Source of the DNA: Jonesia denitrificans DSM 20603 | GTDB taxonomy: Bacteria; Actinomycetota; Actinomycetes; Actinomycetales; Cellulomonadaceae | Direction of reading: 5' to 3' | Length of the DNA: 64,000 nucleotides | NCBI RefSeq assembly: GCF_000024065.1 | Contig: NC_013174.1 | Location: 1,364,001-1,428,000 of the forward strand | In this document: positions 54,608 to 63,187 of the stretch, piece by piece | How the letters are laid out: every line of letters starts with the position of its first letter | Position numbering within the stretch: position 1 is the stretch's first letter | Translations under genes and position numbers: made by a program | Notes under the pieces: generated by a model | The model's input: the letters and a program-made list of their open reading frames with translations, nothing else | What the model was told of the DNA's origin: nothing | The model's database searches: none

Positions 54608-55950
54608 GAGTGTGCTCCGTTGAGAGTTGCGTGACCGGTGTCGTCGCCTTGGGCGGTGGCGTCCAGTACTGTGGCTCGTCCACGCAGGAATGTGGCAATG
54701 ACGCGCCCAGGAAGTTCTTCACCATGGAATGGGCTGTTATTGGACAGGGTTGCTTGTGTGCGGGCATCGACTGTGACAGGGGCGTTGGGGTGGTACAAGG
54801 TGATGTTGGCCGGTTCGCCAACTTCAAGTGGGCGTCCTTGCGGGTTGTCACCTTCGTGGATGCGACCGATGATTGCAGGTGTGTGTGACATCACTCGTGC
54901 GACGTCACGCCAGGTAAACAGACCGGTAAGAACCATTGTTTTGTGGATGACAGGCAGCGCTGTTTCCAGGCCAGTCATCCCAAAGGCAGCGGCTGCCCAT
55001 TCGCATTCTTTGTCTTCTACTGGGTGGGGCGCGTGATCAGTTCCGACCACGTCAATGGTTCCGTCAGCCAGCCCTTGGCGCACCGCGTCCACATCTGCTT
55101 GGGTACGCAGTGGCGGGTTGACCTTGTAGGTGGGGTCGTAGGTGCGTGCACGCTCGTCGGTCAGCGAAAGATGGTGGGGGGTTGCTTCTGCGGTGACATT
55201 GATGCCACGGGATTTCGCCCAGCGCACGATTTCTACTGAACCTGCCGTAGACAGGTGCAGGACGTGCAAGCGTGAACCGACGTGTTCAGCGAGCAGAACA
55301 TCACGGGCGATGATGGATTCCTCAGCCACTGCCGGCCAACCGGTCAGTCCGATATCAGCAGAGACAACCCCTTCGTTCATCTGTGACCCTTCGGTCAGGC
55401 GGGGTTCTTGCGCGTGCTGGGCGATCACACCGTCAAATGCTTTGACGTACTCCAACGCCCGGCGCATCAGCACCGGGTCGGACACACATTTCCCGTCATC
55501 GGAGAACACCCGCACCTGTGCTGCCGAGTTGGCCATTGCCCCTAATTCAGCAAGGTGTGTTCCGCCGAGCCCAACCGAGACTGCACCAACTGGGTGAACA
55601 TCCACCCAGCCGGCGTCTTGACCAATTCGGGCTACTTGTTCAACAACTCCTGCAGTGTCCTGGGTGGGGGTGGTGTTGGCCATAGCAAACACGGAGGTGA
55701 ACCCGCCCAGAGCCGCGGCACGTGTACCGGTCAGGATGGTTTCTGCATCTTCACGCCCAGGCTCACGCAAGTGAGTGTGCAAGTCCACCAGCCCGGGCAA
55801 GGCAATCAGCTCAGAGGCATCGATTTGCGTGGCGTCGGTAGCGTCAAGAGTAAACGGCTTGGCAATCTGCGCGATCACTCCATCACGCAAACGCAGATCG
55901 CGACGTTCTTCACCGTAGAGGGCAGCATTTCGGATGACATATTCAGTCAC
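54604..55950 (-). CDS. pyrC: Dihydroorotase (class I)
   Basis: A 448-residue metal-dependent hydrolase cyclising carbamoyl-aspartate. Metal ligands are in VDLHTHLREPG (near residue 57) and GTDHAPHPVEDKE (near 310). The N-terminal and C-terminal beta segments form the composite domain. The GTG at 55950 fits the family start and lies 25 bases after pyrB; the longer frame into pyrB is rejected. Confidence 0.96.
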   Translation of the reverse strand: MTEYVIRNAALYGEERRDLRLRDGVIAQIAKPFTLDATDATQIDASELIALPGLVDLHTHLREPGREDAETILTGTRAAALGGFTSVFAMANTTPTQDTAGVVEQVARIGQDAGWVDVHPVGAVSVGLGGTHLAELGAMANSAAQVRVFSDDGKCVSDPVLMRRALEYVKAFDGVIAQHAQEPRLTEGSQMNEGVVSADIGLTGWPAVAEESIIARDVLLAEHVGSRLHVLHLSTAGSVEIVRWAKSRGINVTAEATPHHLSLTDERARTYDPTYKVNPPLRTQADVDAVRQGLADGTIDVVGTDHAPHPVEDKECEWAAAAFGMTGLETALPVIHKTMVLTGLFTWRDVARVMSHTPAIIGRIHEGDNPQGRPLEVGEPANITLYHPNAPVTVDARTQATLSNNSPFHGEELPGRVIATFLRGRATVLDATAQGDDTGHATLNGAHS

Positions 55951-55975
55951 AACAACCAGCTTTCTCACCTGGGTT

Positions 55976-56977
55976 TTATACGGTCGCGGGCGTCTGCTCG
56001 GAGGCGAGCAGCAAATACAACACAGCCATTCGGGCAGCCACACCGTTAGCGACCTGTTCGACAATGACTGACCGTGGGGAATCTGCAGCCTGGGCAGAGA
56101 TTTCCAAACCTCTGTTCATCGGGCCTGGGTGCAGCACAATAGCGTGATCGGCGAGCATCTGTAACCGGGCAGCATCCAACCCATACTGGCGCGAATATTC
56201 TGCCGGGCTGGGGAAAAATCCGCCGCCAGCCGCGCTCATCCGTTCACGTTGAACACGCAGCATCATCACCGCATCGGGCTGCCACTGGGTGAGCGTGGAG
56301 GTGAAATCATACGAGACCGAACACGGCCACGTATGGACCCCCACGGGCACCAAAGTGGGCGGGGCAACCAACGTCACGTGAGCGCCTAACGTAGCTAACA
56401 ACGCGACGTTTGCGCGCGCAACCCGCGAATGAAGCACATCGCCAACAATCGCGATTTTTCGCCCCGCGAGGTCGTGTCCCACTCCTGCATCAACGCCAGG
56501 TACCTGACCGGGGTTGGCTGAGGTGTTCGCAAGGTGACGGCGTAACGTAAACGCGTCAAGAAGCGCCTGGGTGGGATGCTGATGGGTACCATCACCGGCG
56601 TTAATGACTGGCACATCAAGCAGCCCTGGCTGCGCCAAAAAATGCGGGGCGCCTGACGCATGATGGCGAACCACAACCGCGTCGGCCCCCATGGCTTTCA
56701 ACGTCAACGCCGTGTCCTTCAGCGACTCCCCTTTCGACACCGAGGAACCCTTCGCCGAAAAATTGATCACATCGGCCGACAACCGTTTCGCTGCTGTCTC
56801 AAACGAAATGCGGGTGCGAGTGGAATCTTCAAAAAACAAATTCACCACCGTGCGTCCCCGCAACGTCGGCAGCTTTTTGATTTCACGGCCCTGGGTGGCT
56901 GCCATGGCCGCCGTGGTGTCAAGAAGCAACACCGCCTCTTCATGGCTAAGGTCCTTGGTGGACAGTAAATGTCTCAT
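55976..56977 (-). CDS. pyrB: Aspartate carbamoyltransferase catalytic subunit
   Basis: A 333-residue enzyme joining carbamoyl phosphate and aspartate. The carbamoyl-phosphate site [13 protein letters not shown] is at about residues 52-64, with the later [13 protein letters not shown] near 138. No regulatory pyrI is present. The start overlaps the pyrR stop as ATGA. Confidence 0.97.
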   Translation of the reverse strand: MRHLLSTKDLSHEEAVLLLDTTAAMAATQGREIKKLPTLRGRTVVNLFFEDSTRTRISFETAAKRLSADVINFSAKGSSVSKGESLKDTALTLKAMGADAVVVRHHASGAPHFLAQPGLLDVPVINAGDGTHQHPTQALLDAFTLRRHLANTSANPGQVPGVDAGVGHDLAGRKIAIVGDVLHSRVARANVALLATLGAHVTLVAPPTLVPVGVHTWPCSVSYDFTSTLTQWQPDAVMMLRVQRERMSAAGGGFFPSPAEYSRQYGLDAARLQMLADHAIVLHPGPMNRGLEISAQAADSPRSVIVEQVANGVAARMAVLYLLLASEQTPATV

Positions 56978-57564
56978 TGGTCCTGCCCCACAATCGTCAC
57001 ACCATCATGACCATCATGTTCGCGCACATGAACACGTACTTTTTCACTAAGGGAGGTAGGTAGGTTCTTCCCTACGTAATCAGGGCGGATCGGCAACTCA
57101 CGGTGCCCACGATCCACTAACGCCGCCAACTGCACTGCCTTGGGGCGGCCAAGGTCCTGCAACGCATCAAGCGCCGCACGAATAGTGCGCCCCGAAAACA
57201 ACACATCATCGACAAGGACGACAACCTTACCGTCAAGGCCCACCTCAGGCACCCGTGTGCGTCCAATAGTGCGCGGTGGTTGACGATGCAGATCATCGCG
57301 ATACATGGTCACATCCAGCGTGCCAAGAACACGCTGGGGATCAACACTACGGTCCACGCTCGCTAACCGGTGCGCGAGGCGCTGCGCCAACGCCACACCA
57401 CGGGTTGGAATACCCATCACAACAAGATCGGAGCCACCTTTGTTACGCTCAACAATCTCATGGGCAATACGAGTTAAAGCACGCGCAATGTCGGCCTCAC
57501 CAAGGACTTCCACCCCATCAGGGTGCACCCCAGAACCACCATGCGCATCGACGCCGGACATCAT
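56974..57564 (-). CDS. pyrR: PyrR, pyrimidine operon RNA-binding regulator / uracil phosphoribosyltransferase
   Basis: A 196-residue PRTase-fold regulator that binds pyr mRNA when UMP/UTP is plentiful. The PRPP loop is [19 protein letters not shown] near residue 110. ATGs at 57564 and 57561 follow a strong AAGGAGG. A hairpin matching the PyrR-binding consensus lies immediately upstream of that site, which points to autogenous translational repression of the whole operon, as shown for Mycobacterium smegmatis. Confidence 0.95.
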   Translation of the reverse strand: MMSGVDAHGGSGVHPDGVEVLGEADIARALTRIAHEIVERNKGGSDLVVMGIPTRGVALAQRLAHRLASVDRSVDPQRVLGTLDVTMYRDDLHRQPPRTIGRTRVPEVGLDGKVVVLVDDVLFSGRTIRAALDALQDLGRPKAVQLAALVDRGHRELPIRPDYVGKNLPTSLSEKVRVHVREHDGHDGVTIVGQDQ

Positions 57565-57571
57565 CCAGCAC

Positions 57572-57607
57572 CTCCTTCTCCGCCTCACAGGACGGCCTTT
57601 AAAGGAA
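57572..57607 (-). promoter_or_regulatory. PyrR-binding hairpin at the pyrR ribosome-binding site
   Basis: In mRNA sense (minus strand, 57595-57580) CCGTC-CTGTGA-GGCGG folds into a 5-bp stem with a hexaloop and fits the PyrR consensus ARUCCNGNGAGGYU at nearly all positions. The flanks TTCCTT (57607-57602) and AAGGAG (57577-57572, the Shine-Dalgarno region) can pair around it and hide the site. This is a translation on/off switch, not an attenuator. Confidence 0.78.
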
Positions 57608-57701
57608 TGCGTTGCACCACTCACCCTACAACCCCACGACCACCGCCAGCCGCCCTGTTCACAAAACAACGCATCGTCAAACGGTAAACGTGGGGAATCT
57701 G

Positions 57702-59417
57702 TCACCCAGCTGCCGCGGACCCACCCATGACGTTGTCCCGCACCACCCGGCGCAGCACCTTCCCAATCTGTGAACGCGGCAACTCAGGGACCACAATAAC
57801 CTCACGAGGAAGCGCATACCGCGCCAACTGCTTCTCACACCACCCCTGAACAGCCTTCACATCAAGTTCAGTAGCGCCCTGTGCAAGCACCACGGCAGCA
57901 ACAACCTTCTCCCCCATGTCACCGCCAGGAACGCCAACAACAGCGACATCCTCCACCTCAGGCATCTGACGCACACACTCTTCAACCTGGCTTGGGAACA
58001 CCTTAAACCCGCCAGTGATAATCATTTCCTTGATCCGGTCCACAACCTTCACCGAGCCAGTCTCATCCATGACCACAACATCACCGGTACGAATCCAGGT
58101 GCGTCCATCAATATCAACCAACACCTGCTCAGTTTCCTGCGGCTTCCCCCAATACCCAGAAAACACCTGCGGCCCAGAGATCAATAACTCACCACGCTCC
58201 CCCAACTGAACGGGGGTGCGCCCATCTTCCTGATCAACAATGAGCACATCAGTGGATGGAAACGGCAACCCTAAATGGCCGGGTTTGCGCTGATCAGACA
58301 ACGGATTACCCAACGCCACAGGCGAGGTTTCCGTCATCCCATACCCCTCAATAGCCAACCCACCTGTCGCGTCCTCCCAGGCGGCCGCTGTCTGCGCATC
58401 GAGTGGCATCGCCCCACAAATCGCATAGCGAAACGATGTGAGATCGACGTTGCGCTCACGGGCTGCGGTGACGATTCGGCCGAGCATGGGCGGGACTGCG
58501 GGCAGGAATGTGCCGGGGTGTTTCTTTTGTGCGTCGAGGAATGAGTTGACTTCAAATTTGGGGAAGAGCATGACGGTTGCGCCAATGCGCAGCGCGTAGG
58601 TCAGGCAAAGGGTGAGTCCAAAAGCGTGGAAGAACGGCAGGATTCCGTAAACGGTTTCGGTGCCTGGGTTGTCGTCGGCTCCGGTCCATACTGCTCCTTG
58701 GATGGAGTTGGCGACGAGGTTGGCGTGGGTGAGCATGGCACCTTTGGGGGTGCCGGTTGTGCCACCGGTGTATTGCAAGGCAGCCAGGTCACTGGAGGCA
58801 GGACGTGGGTGGTCGGCGGGTAGCGGGGTTGCCGATGCGAGGAGTTGTTCCCAGCGTTGCGCGTGTGCGGGCGGGGTGGCTTTGAGTTGGGCTTTGGTGT
58901 CGCGGGCTTTTTTGACGGGAAGGTTCAGCAGCAGCCGTTTAGTGAGCGGTAGGTCGCGTGCTACATCGACGGTGATGAGTGTGGACACTGAGGTTGAGGT
59001 GCTGGCCTGGCCAAGGATCGCTGCGGTGCGTTCCCAAAAGATTGCGACGGTGGCGCCTGAGTCGTTGAGTTGGTGGACGAGTTCTTGTTGGGTGTACAAG
59101 GGGTTGTGTTCGACGACGATTGCCCCTAGTCGAAGCACTGCGTAGAACGCGATGACGTGACTGGTGCAGTTGGGCAGGGCAATGGCAACCCGATCCCCTG
59201 GTTGCACGCCGAGGTCGCGGAGCATTCCTGCTGCCAGGGAAATCTGTGTTCCAAGGTCGGCATAGGTGATGGGCGCACCGAGGAAGTTCAAGGCTGTGCG
59301 TGATCCGAACCGGGAGATCGTGTCGTCCAGCGCCGCGGTGATGTCGGTGTCTGGGACGGTGATCTCGGTGGGGACGGTGGGGTTGTAGTGCTCATGCCAG
59401 ATTCGAGAGAAAGTCAC
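57702..59417 (-). CDS. Long-chain-fatty-acid--CoA ligase
   Basis: A 571-residue ANL-superfamily enzyme. The AMP-binding P-loop TGGTTGTPKGAMLTHANL is near residues 216-233, EGYGMTETSP near 365, and the hinge/catalytic GDVVVMDETGSVKVVDRIKEM and RSQIGKVLRR motifs follow. It activates fatty acids for degradation or lipid synthesis. The GTG at 59417 has no ribosome-binding site, but a TAGAAT -10 box 6 bases before it suggests a leaderless mRNA. Repeats over that promoter suggest control by a fatty-acid regulator. Confidence 0.9.
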   Translation of the reverse strand: MTFSRIWHEHYNPTVPTEITVPDTDITAALDDTISRFGSRTALNFLGAPITYADLGTQISLAAGMLRDLGVQPGDRVAIALPNCTSHVIAFYAVLRLGAIVVEHNPLYTQQELVHQLNDSGATVAIFWERTAAILGQASTSTSVSTLITVDVARDLPLTKRLLLNLPVKKARDTKAQLKATPPAHAQRWEQLLASATPLPADHPRPASSDLAALQYTGGTTGTPKGAMLTHANLVANSIQGAVWTGADDNPGTETVYGILPFFHAFGLTLCLTYALRIGATVMLFPKFEVNSFLDAQKKHPGTFLPAVPPMLGRIVTAARERNVDLTSFRYAICGAMPLDAQTAAAWEDATGGLAIEGYGMTETSPVALGNPLSDQRKPGHLGLPFPSTDVLIVDQEDGRTPVQLGERGELLISGPQVFSGYWGKPQETEQVLVDIDGRTWIRTGDVVVMDETGSVKVVDRIKEMIITGGFKVFPSQVEECVRQMPEVEDVAVVGVPGGDMGEKVVAAVVLAQGATELDVKAVQGWCEKQLARYALPREVIVVPELPRSQIGKVLRRVVRDNVMGGSAAAG

Positions 59418-59423
59418 AGCATA

Positions 59424-59459
59424 ATTCTAACCTACGCACCCGTAACCTACGAGTGCGTA
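59424..59459 (-). promoter_or_regulatory. Leaderless promoter and candidate operator of the acyl-CoA ligase gene
   Basis: On the minus strand TAGAAT (59429-59424) is a good -10 box 6 bases before the GTG. Over it lie TACGCAC (59433-59439) and GTGCGTA (59453-59459), 7-bp inverted arms 13 bases apart, and two direct copies of TAACCTACG (59428-59436 and 59443-59451), 15 bases apart. A TetR-type repressor site is the likeliest reading. Confidence 0.55.
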
Positions 59460-59499
59460 ACTTTACGTTCGGGTGAACGTGCAGGCGGTGTGGACGTGT

Positions 59500-59537
59500 T
59501 TGTGGGCGGTTCATGGGTGTCCACGAACCGCCCACAA
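59500..59537 (-). terminator. Hairpin downstream of nusB
   Basis: TTGTGGGCGGTTC and GAACCGCCCACAA form a perfect 13-bp stem with a 12-base loop, 11 bases after the nusB stop. No T run follows, so termination efficiency is uncertain, but position and strength suit the end of the efp-nusB operon. Confidence 0.65.
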
Positions 59538-59548
59538 TGGTGACGCTG

Positions 59549-59965
59549 CTATTCGGAGAGCGCTGGTTTGATGTCCATGACGCGCCCGAGTAGTCCATTG
59601 ACGAATGAGGGCGAATCTTCAGTGGATAGTTCGCGTGCGAGGTCCACAGCTTCGTCGATGGCAACAATGTCTGGGACGTCGTCGTTGTAGAGCAGTTCCC
59701 AGGTGCCTAACCGCAAGATGGCGCGGTCAACGGCTGGCATTCGACGTAGCGGCCACCCGCGGGAGTACGTTTCGAGGATTTCATCGATGCGCTCGCGGTG
59801 CAGGATGACACCTTCGACGAGGTCCACGGCGTACTGGGGTAGGGCGCTGGGGACTCCTGGGTCAGCAAGTCGAATGTCGAGGACTTGCGCGGCGCTCAGA
59901 TTGCGTTGGTCAGCTTCGTAGAGAATGTTGACTGCGCGTTTGCGTGCTTTACTGCGAGCTGCCAC
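59549..59965 (-). CDS. nusB: Transcription antitermination factor NusB
   Basis: A 138-residue all-helical RNA-binding factor for rRNA antitermination. The start MAARSKARKRAVNILYEADQ with the Arg-rich RNA-binding segment, and AILRLGTWELLYNDDVPDIVAIDEAV near residues 83-108, are typical. It starts one base after the efp stop, so the two are co-transcribed, the conserved arrangement. Confidence 0.96.
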   Translation of the reverse strand: MAARSKARKRAVNILYEADQRNLSAAQVLDIRLADPGVPSALPQYAVDLVEGVILHRERIDEILETYSRGWPLRRMPAVDRAILRLGTWELLYNDDVPDIVAIDEAVDLARELSTEDSPSFVNGLLGRVMDIKPALSE

Positions 59966-59966
59966 G

Positions 59967-60530
59967 TCAGTCGTTCACTCGCCCAAGGTAGGACCCATCG
60001 CGGGTGTCAACCTTGACTTTGGTGCCTTGTTCGAGGAACAGGGGCACTTGGATTTCGTAGCCAGTTTCGATTGTTGCTGATTTTGTTCCTGCAGAGGAGC
60101 GGTCGCCTTGGAGGCCAGGTTCGGTGTAGGTAATGACGGTGGTGATGGAGGCAGGGAGCTCAATGTAAAGTACGGTTCCGTCATTGGTGGCAACAGTTGC
60201 GGTGCCGTTTTCCAACAGGAAGTTCTTTGCGTCACCCACGGTCGCGGCGGGGATGGTGATTTGGTCGTAGGTGGTGAGGTCCATGAACACGTAGTCCTCA
60301 CCGTCTTGGTAAAGGTACTGCATGTCGGACTTGTCGACGATCGCCATTTCGATTTTCATACCGGCGTTGAAGGTTTTGTCGACGAGTTTGCCTGACGTGA
60401 TGTTGCGGATTTTGGTGCGCACGAAGGCACCGCCTTTTCCTGGTTTCACGTGTTGAAACTCCAGGACAGCCCACAGTTGGCCGTCAAGTCGCAGGACACT
60501 GCCGTTTTTGATGTCATTGGTGGTAGCCAC
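59967..60530 (-). CDS. efp: Elongation factor P
   Basis: A 187-residue three-domain factor that relieves ribosome stalling at polyproline stretches. The KOW-like N-terminal domain holds the tip loop [12 protein letters not shown] with the central Lys. The OB domains end with [29 protein letters not shown]. The GTG start has AGGAAG upstream at a slightly long distance. The 136-bp gap upstream is shared with the divergent HAD gene. Confidence 0.97.
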   Translation of the reverse strand: MATTNDIKNGSVLRLDGQLWAVLEFQHVKPGKGGAFVRTKIRNITSGKLVDKTFNAGMKIEMAIVDKSDMQYLYQDGEDYVFMDLTTYDQITIPAATVGDAKNFLLENGTATVATNDGTVLYIELPASITTVITYTEPGLQGDRSSAGTKSATIETGYEIQVPLFLEQGTKVKVDTRDGSYLGRVND

Positions 60531-60666
60531 GGGTGGAGAACTTCCTATCGATTTGGCAAGGTTCGACTGTGCGTGTTCACCCCTTGGGGGTGTGCACCTT
60601 CGCTCTGTTGGCTTCCCGTGTGAGCCAGTTTTGTGGTGAGCTCACAAGGGTGCGTTACATTATAGC

Positions 60667-61563
60667 GTGCCACATTCTCACGTTGATGCATCTTTAGTGG
60701 GTGCTGTTTCTTTACACACGGGTTTCCTCTTGGATGTCGATGGACCGATCTCCTCACCCAGTTCTCGCACGTTACGCGCCCCCGGGCTGGCCGATGCGCT
60801 GGTGACCCTGGCCAACGCGGGGTGCGTGGTGGCGTTGAATACGGGGCGCTCGGAGGCGTTCTTGCGTGATCGTATTGTCCCGGTCTTGCGTGAGCATGGG
60901 TTGCGCCAGGATGCACCGTTATGGGGAATTGGGGAAAAAGGGGGCGTATGGTCCCATCTTGCCTCTGGTGGTGAGACCCATAGTGATGAACGTCTTGCGT
61001 TGGACTCGGCTTTGCTTGCTGCGATCGAGCGCATGGCAGCCACCGAGTTCTCTGACATTGTCTTTTGGGATGACACAAAACTCACAATGGCGTCGTTAGA
61101 GCAGCGTCTCGACTGTTCGGATGAGGTGTATCGTGCGCGGCGTCATGAGCTCGACCTGCGAGTAGCTGAGGTGATTCGCGGGTGTGGATATGCGCTTGCG
61201 TGGGAAGGGCGCGAGGATCTGTCAGACCAGGGCGCCACGGTGCGTCTTGATCCCACGATTATCGCTTCAGATGTTGAACATGTAGGGACGGGGAAAGACA
61301 CGGGCGCACGGTTGCTGGTGGAACTGTTACGCAACCACGGCGTCTTGGTTCCCACGTCCTGGCTGACCATGGGTGATTCTCGAACAGATTACGCTATGGC
61401 GTGGTGGTTGCATGACAATGGGTGGCCTGTGACGCACGTGGATGTGCGTCCAGCTGACGGTGTGCCACACTGCCCGTTCCCGGTGCTCACTCACCCTGAG
61501 TTCATTCATGACGATGCCGGGGCGTGGTTCGCTAAGCAGTGGGCGCAAGCGCTGAACAACTAA
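60667..61563 (+). CDS. HAD-superfamily (Cof-like) hydrolase
   Basis: A 298-residue phosphatase-fold protein. Motif I is LLDVDGPISSPSS, motif II NTGRSEAF near residue 60, and motif III/IV GDSRTDYAMAWWLHDNGWPV near 238. The cap lies between. Substrate is unknown; sugar phosphates are common for such members. The GTG at 60667 is 5 bases after a TACATT -10-like box, with no ribosome-binding site, so the message may be leaderless. A perfect GTGAGCTCAC palindrome (60636-60645) lies in the promoter region. It is the only plus-strand gene in the last 25 kb. Confidence 0.82.
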   Translation: MPHSHVDASLVGAVSLHTGFLLDVDGPISSPSSRTLRAPGLADALVTLANAGCVVALNTGRSEAFLRDRIVPVLREHGLRQDAPLWGIGEKGGVWSHLASGGETHSDERLALDSALLAAIERMAATEFSDIVFWDDTKLTMASLEQRLDCSDEVYRARRHELDLRVAEVIRGCGYALAWEGREDLSDQGATVRLDPTIIASDVEHVGTGKDTGARLLVELLRNHGVLVPTSWLTMGDSRTDYAMAWWLHDNGWPVTHVDVRPADGVPHCPFPVLTHPEFIHDDAGAWFAKQWAQALNN

Positions 61564-61576
61564 GGGTGTTGGGTCA

Positions 61577-61972
61577 TCACCACATGGTCGTCGTGACCCA
61601 TTGAACGGTGACCCCAATGAACAAGACCCACAAGAGTGAAGCAAGCGTCCCGATAATAAACTTTTCAGCTGTCTCCGACGAGTCTTTAAATTCGGGGTAG
61701 CGGGCAAGGCCTTTAATGGCAATGACAATGGCGATAGAGGCAGGGGACCCGGCAATGATAAAGAGGTAGCCAATGCCCCGCTCCAGCATCCCGATCCATA
61801 ATCCACCACGCAAGGTGGGAGCAGCATCTGCAGGGTCACCGGACACTGTGTCCCCCGCTGGTACGCCGTGGTCTTGTGCACGCCGAGCTGCCAACGCAAG
61901 AACACCGCGCACAACGAAGTTGCCAAGGAAGGTGGCGAGAAAAAACCCCGCAATAATGAGCGCCGTGTGCAT
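61577..61972 (-). CDS. Membrane protein, partner of the SatD-like regulator
   Basis: A 131-residue membrane protein with three helices: ALIIAGFFLATFLGNFVVRGVL, GMLERGIGYLFIIAGSPASIAIVIAIKG and IIGTLASLLWVLFIGVTVQW. The motif KGLARYPEFKD...AEKFIIGTLAS recurs in membrane proteins encoded next to SatD-family genes. It starts 3 bases after satD, so the two form an operon. The function is unknown. Confidence 0.72.
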   Translation of the reverse strand: MHTALIIAGFFLATFLGNFVVRGVLALAARRAQDHGVPAGDTVSGDPADAAPTLRGGLWIGMLERGIGYLFIIAGSPASIAIVIAIKGLARYPEFKDSSETAEKFIIGTLASLLWVLFIGVTVQWVTTTMW

Positions 61973-61975
61973 GAT

Positions 61976-62641
61976 TTATGATCTCTGATCAGGACGGAGA
62001 TTGTCGAGTAAACGCACGAGTAAGGGGATCGCTCCCCATTCTTCATCCCAGCGTGCAGCTTTCAACCGCGCGGACATTGCCTGCTTGGATATCCCCAATT
62101 CGGCTGCAGCATCAGTTTGAGTGCTCCCTCGAGGTGAGCCATCAGGGTAAGTGAGCAAATCCAACGCTTCCCACGCTTTTGCGCTCCGCCCCTGCACAGC
62201 AAGCGCGAGTAACCGCAGCAGCGCCTGAACATCTCCCACATGAGCACTCATTGAGTCACTGGTTGGTTGGGCTCCCTTGCCCGACAAACCGCGCACCGAA
62301 ACCGGAATTGTTCCCCGCTGCGTCTTTGCATCGTCCACAGCGTCCCGAGCCGCAATAAAAGCTTCACCAGACCCCTCAGAGGACCTGACTGGAAGTGGCT
62401 CATCAACAACCCCCAGACCAATCCCGACATACCACCCGCCAGACCTCAAAGCGAGCCGCACTGCCGCCCACAGTGCCCACGGCGATTCAATAACCCCCTG
62501 CACTTCGTCGCCGACTGAGCGAGAAAACTCGACCACGGGAGCCCATCTACCCCTCAGGTGCGCACCAAAAAGCTCAAGAAGCTCCGGGACACGATCTCCC
62601 ACGACCCGCGAGTTTTCTTGGTCGATTGTCAGGACAAACAT
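61976..62641 (-). CDS. SatD-family DNA-binding protein
   Basis: A 221-residue protein. The N-terminal 110 residues (MFVLTIDQENSRVVGDRVPELL, VVEFSRSVGDEVQGVIESPW) match the SatD family, named from acid-tolerance genes of Streptococcus mutans. The C-terminal end holds a helix-turn-helix (STQTDAAAELGISKQAMSARLKAARWDEEW). The ATG at 62641 sits 6 bases after a GATACT -10 box, with TTGACT 16 bases further, so the message is probably leaderless. An inverted repeat over the -35 box suggests autoregulation. Confidence 0.78.
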   Translation of the reverse strand: MFVLTIDQENSRVVGDRVPELLELFGAHLRGRWAPVVEFSRSVGDEVQGVIESPWALWAAVRLALRSGGWYVGIGLGVVDEPLPVRSSEGSGEAFIAARDAVDDAKTQRGTIPVSVRGLSGKGAQPTSDSMSAHVGDVQALLRLLALAVQGRSAKAWEALDLLTYPDGSPRGSTQTDAAAELGISKQAMSARLKAARWDEEWGAIPLLVRLLDNLRPDQRS

Positions 62642-62647
62642 ACAGCC

Positions 62648-62690
62648 AGTATCCCACACCACCTGGGGAAGTCAATGTCAAAACATTGAC
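62648..62690 (-). promoter_or_regulatory. Leaderless promoter of the satD-like gene with inverted repeat
   Basis: GTCAATGT (62671-62678) and ACATTGAC (62683-62690) are perfect 8-bp arms with a 4-base spacer. The -35 box TTGACT (62675-62670 on the minus strand) overlaps the near arm; a 16-base spacer and GATACT follow, then six bases to the ATG. A bound dimer would block RNA polymerase. Confidence 0.65.
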
Positions 62691-62751
62691 ACCGCAGAGT
62701 CAACGCTAAGACTGTGACTTTCAACTATTCCAGGAAAACCCCGAACACGCA

Positions 62752-63177
62752 TCAATCAAGCAGAGCAGACAACGCAAGACGATAAGAATCAAACCCAAAA
62801 CCAGCAACAGTCCCCGTCGCCACCGGCCCCACCACCGAATAGTGACGAAACTCCTCACGCGCATACGGGTTCGAAATATGCACCTCAACCAAACGAAGCC
62901 CACCCTTAGTCACCATCGCCGCAGCATCACGAACCGCATACGAAAAATGAGTAAACGCAGCAGGATTCAACACAACATCCGCACCAACATCAACAGCCTC
63001 ATGAAGCCAACCAATCAACTCAGCTTCATCATCAGTCTGCCGCACCACCACCTCAGCACGCTCCCCCACCCACGCCGAGCACGACTCCGCCAAATCATTC
63101 AGCGACAACGCACCATACACATCGGGCTCACGAACCCCCAACCGCCCAAGGTTCGGCCCATTCAACACAAAAATCAC
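62752..63177 (-). CDS. aroQ: 3-dehydroquinate dehydratase, type II
   Basis: A 141-residue shikimate-pathway enzyme of the small type II fold. IFVLNGPNLGRLGVREPDVYG carries the catalytic Tyr/Arg loop, NPAAFTHFSYAVRDA is near residue 73 and VEVHISNPYAREEFRHYS near 98. The GTG at 63177 follows AGGGGG; a GTG at 63183 is also possible. It is 10 bases downstream of aroB. Confidence 0.95.
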   Translation of the reverse strand: MIFVLNGPNLGRLGVREPDVYGALSLNDLAESCSAWVGERAEVVVRQTDDEAELIGWLHEAVDVGADVVLNPAAFTHFSYAVRDAAAMVTKGGLRLVEVHISNPYAREEFRHYSVVGPVATGTVAGFGFDSYRLALSALLD

Positions 63178-63187
63178 TGCCACCCCC

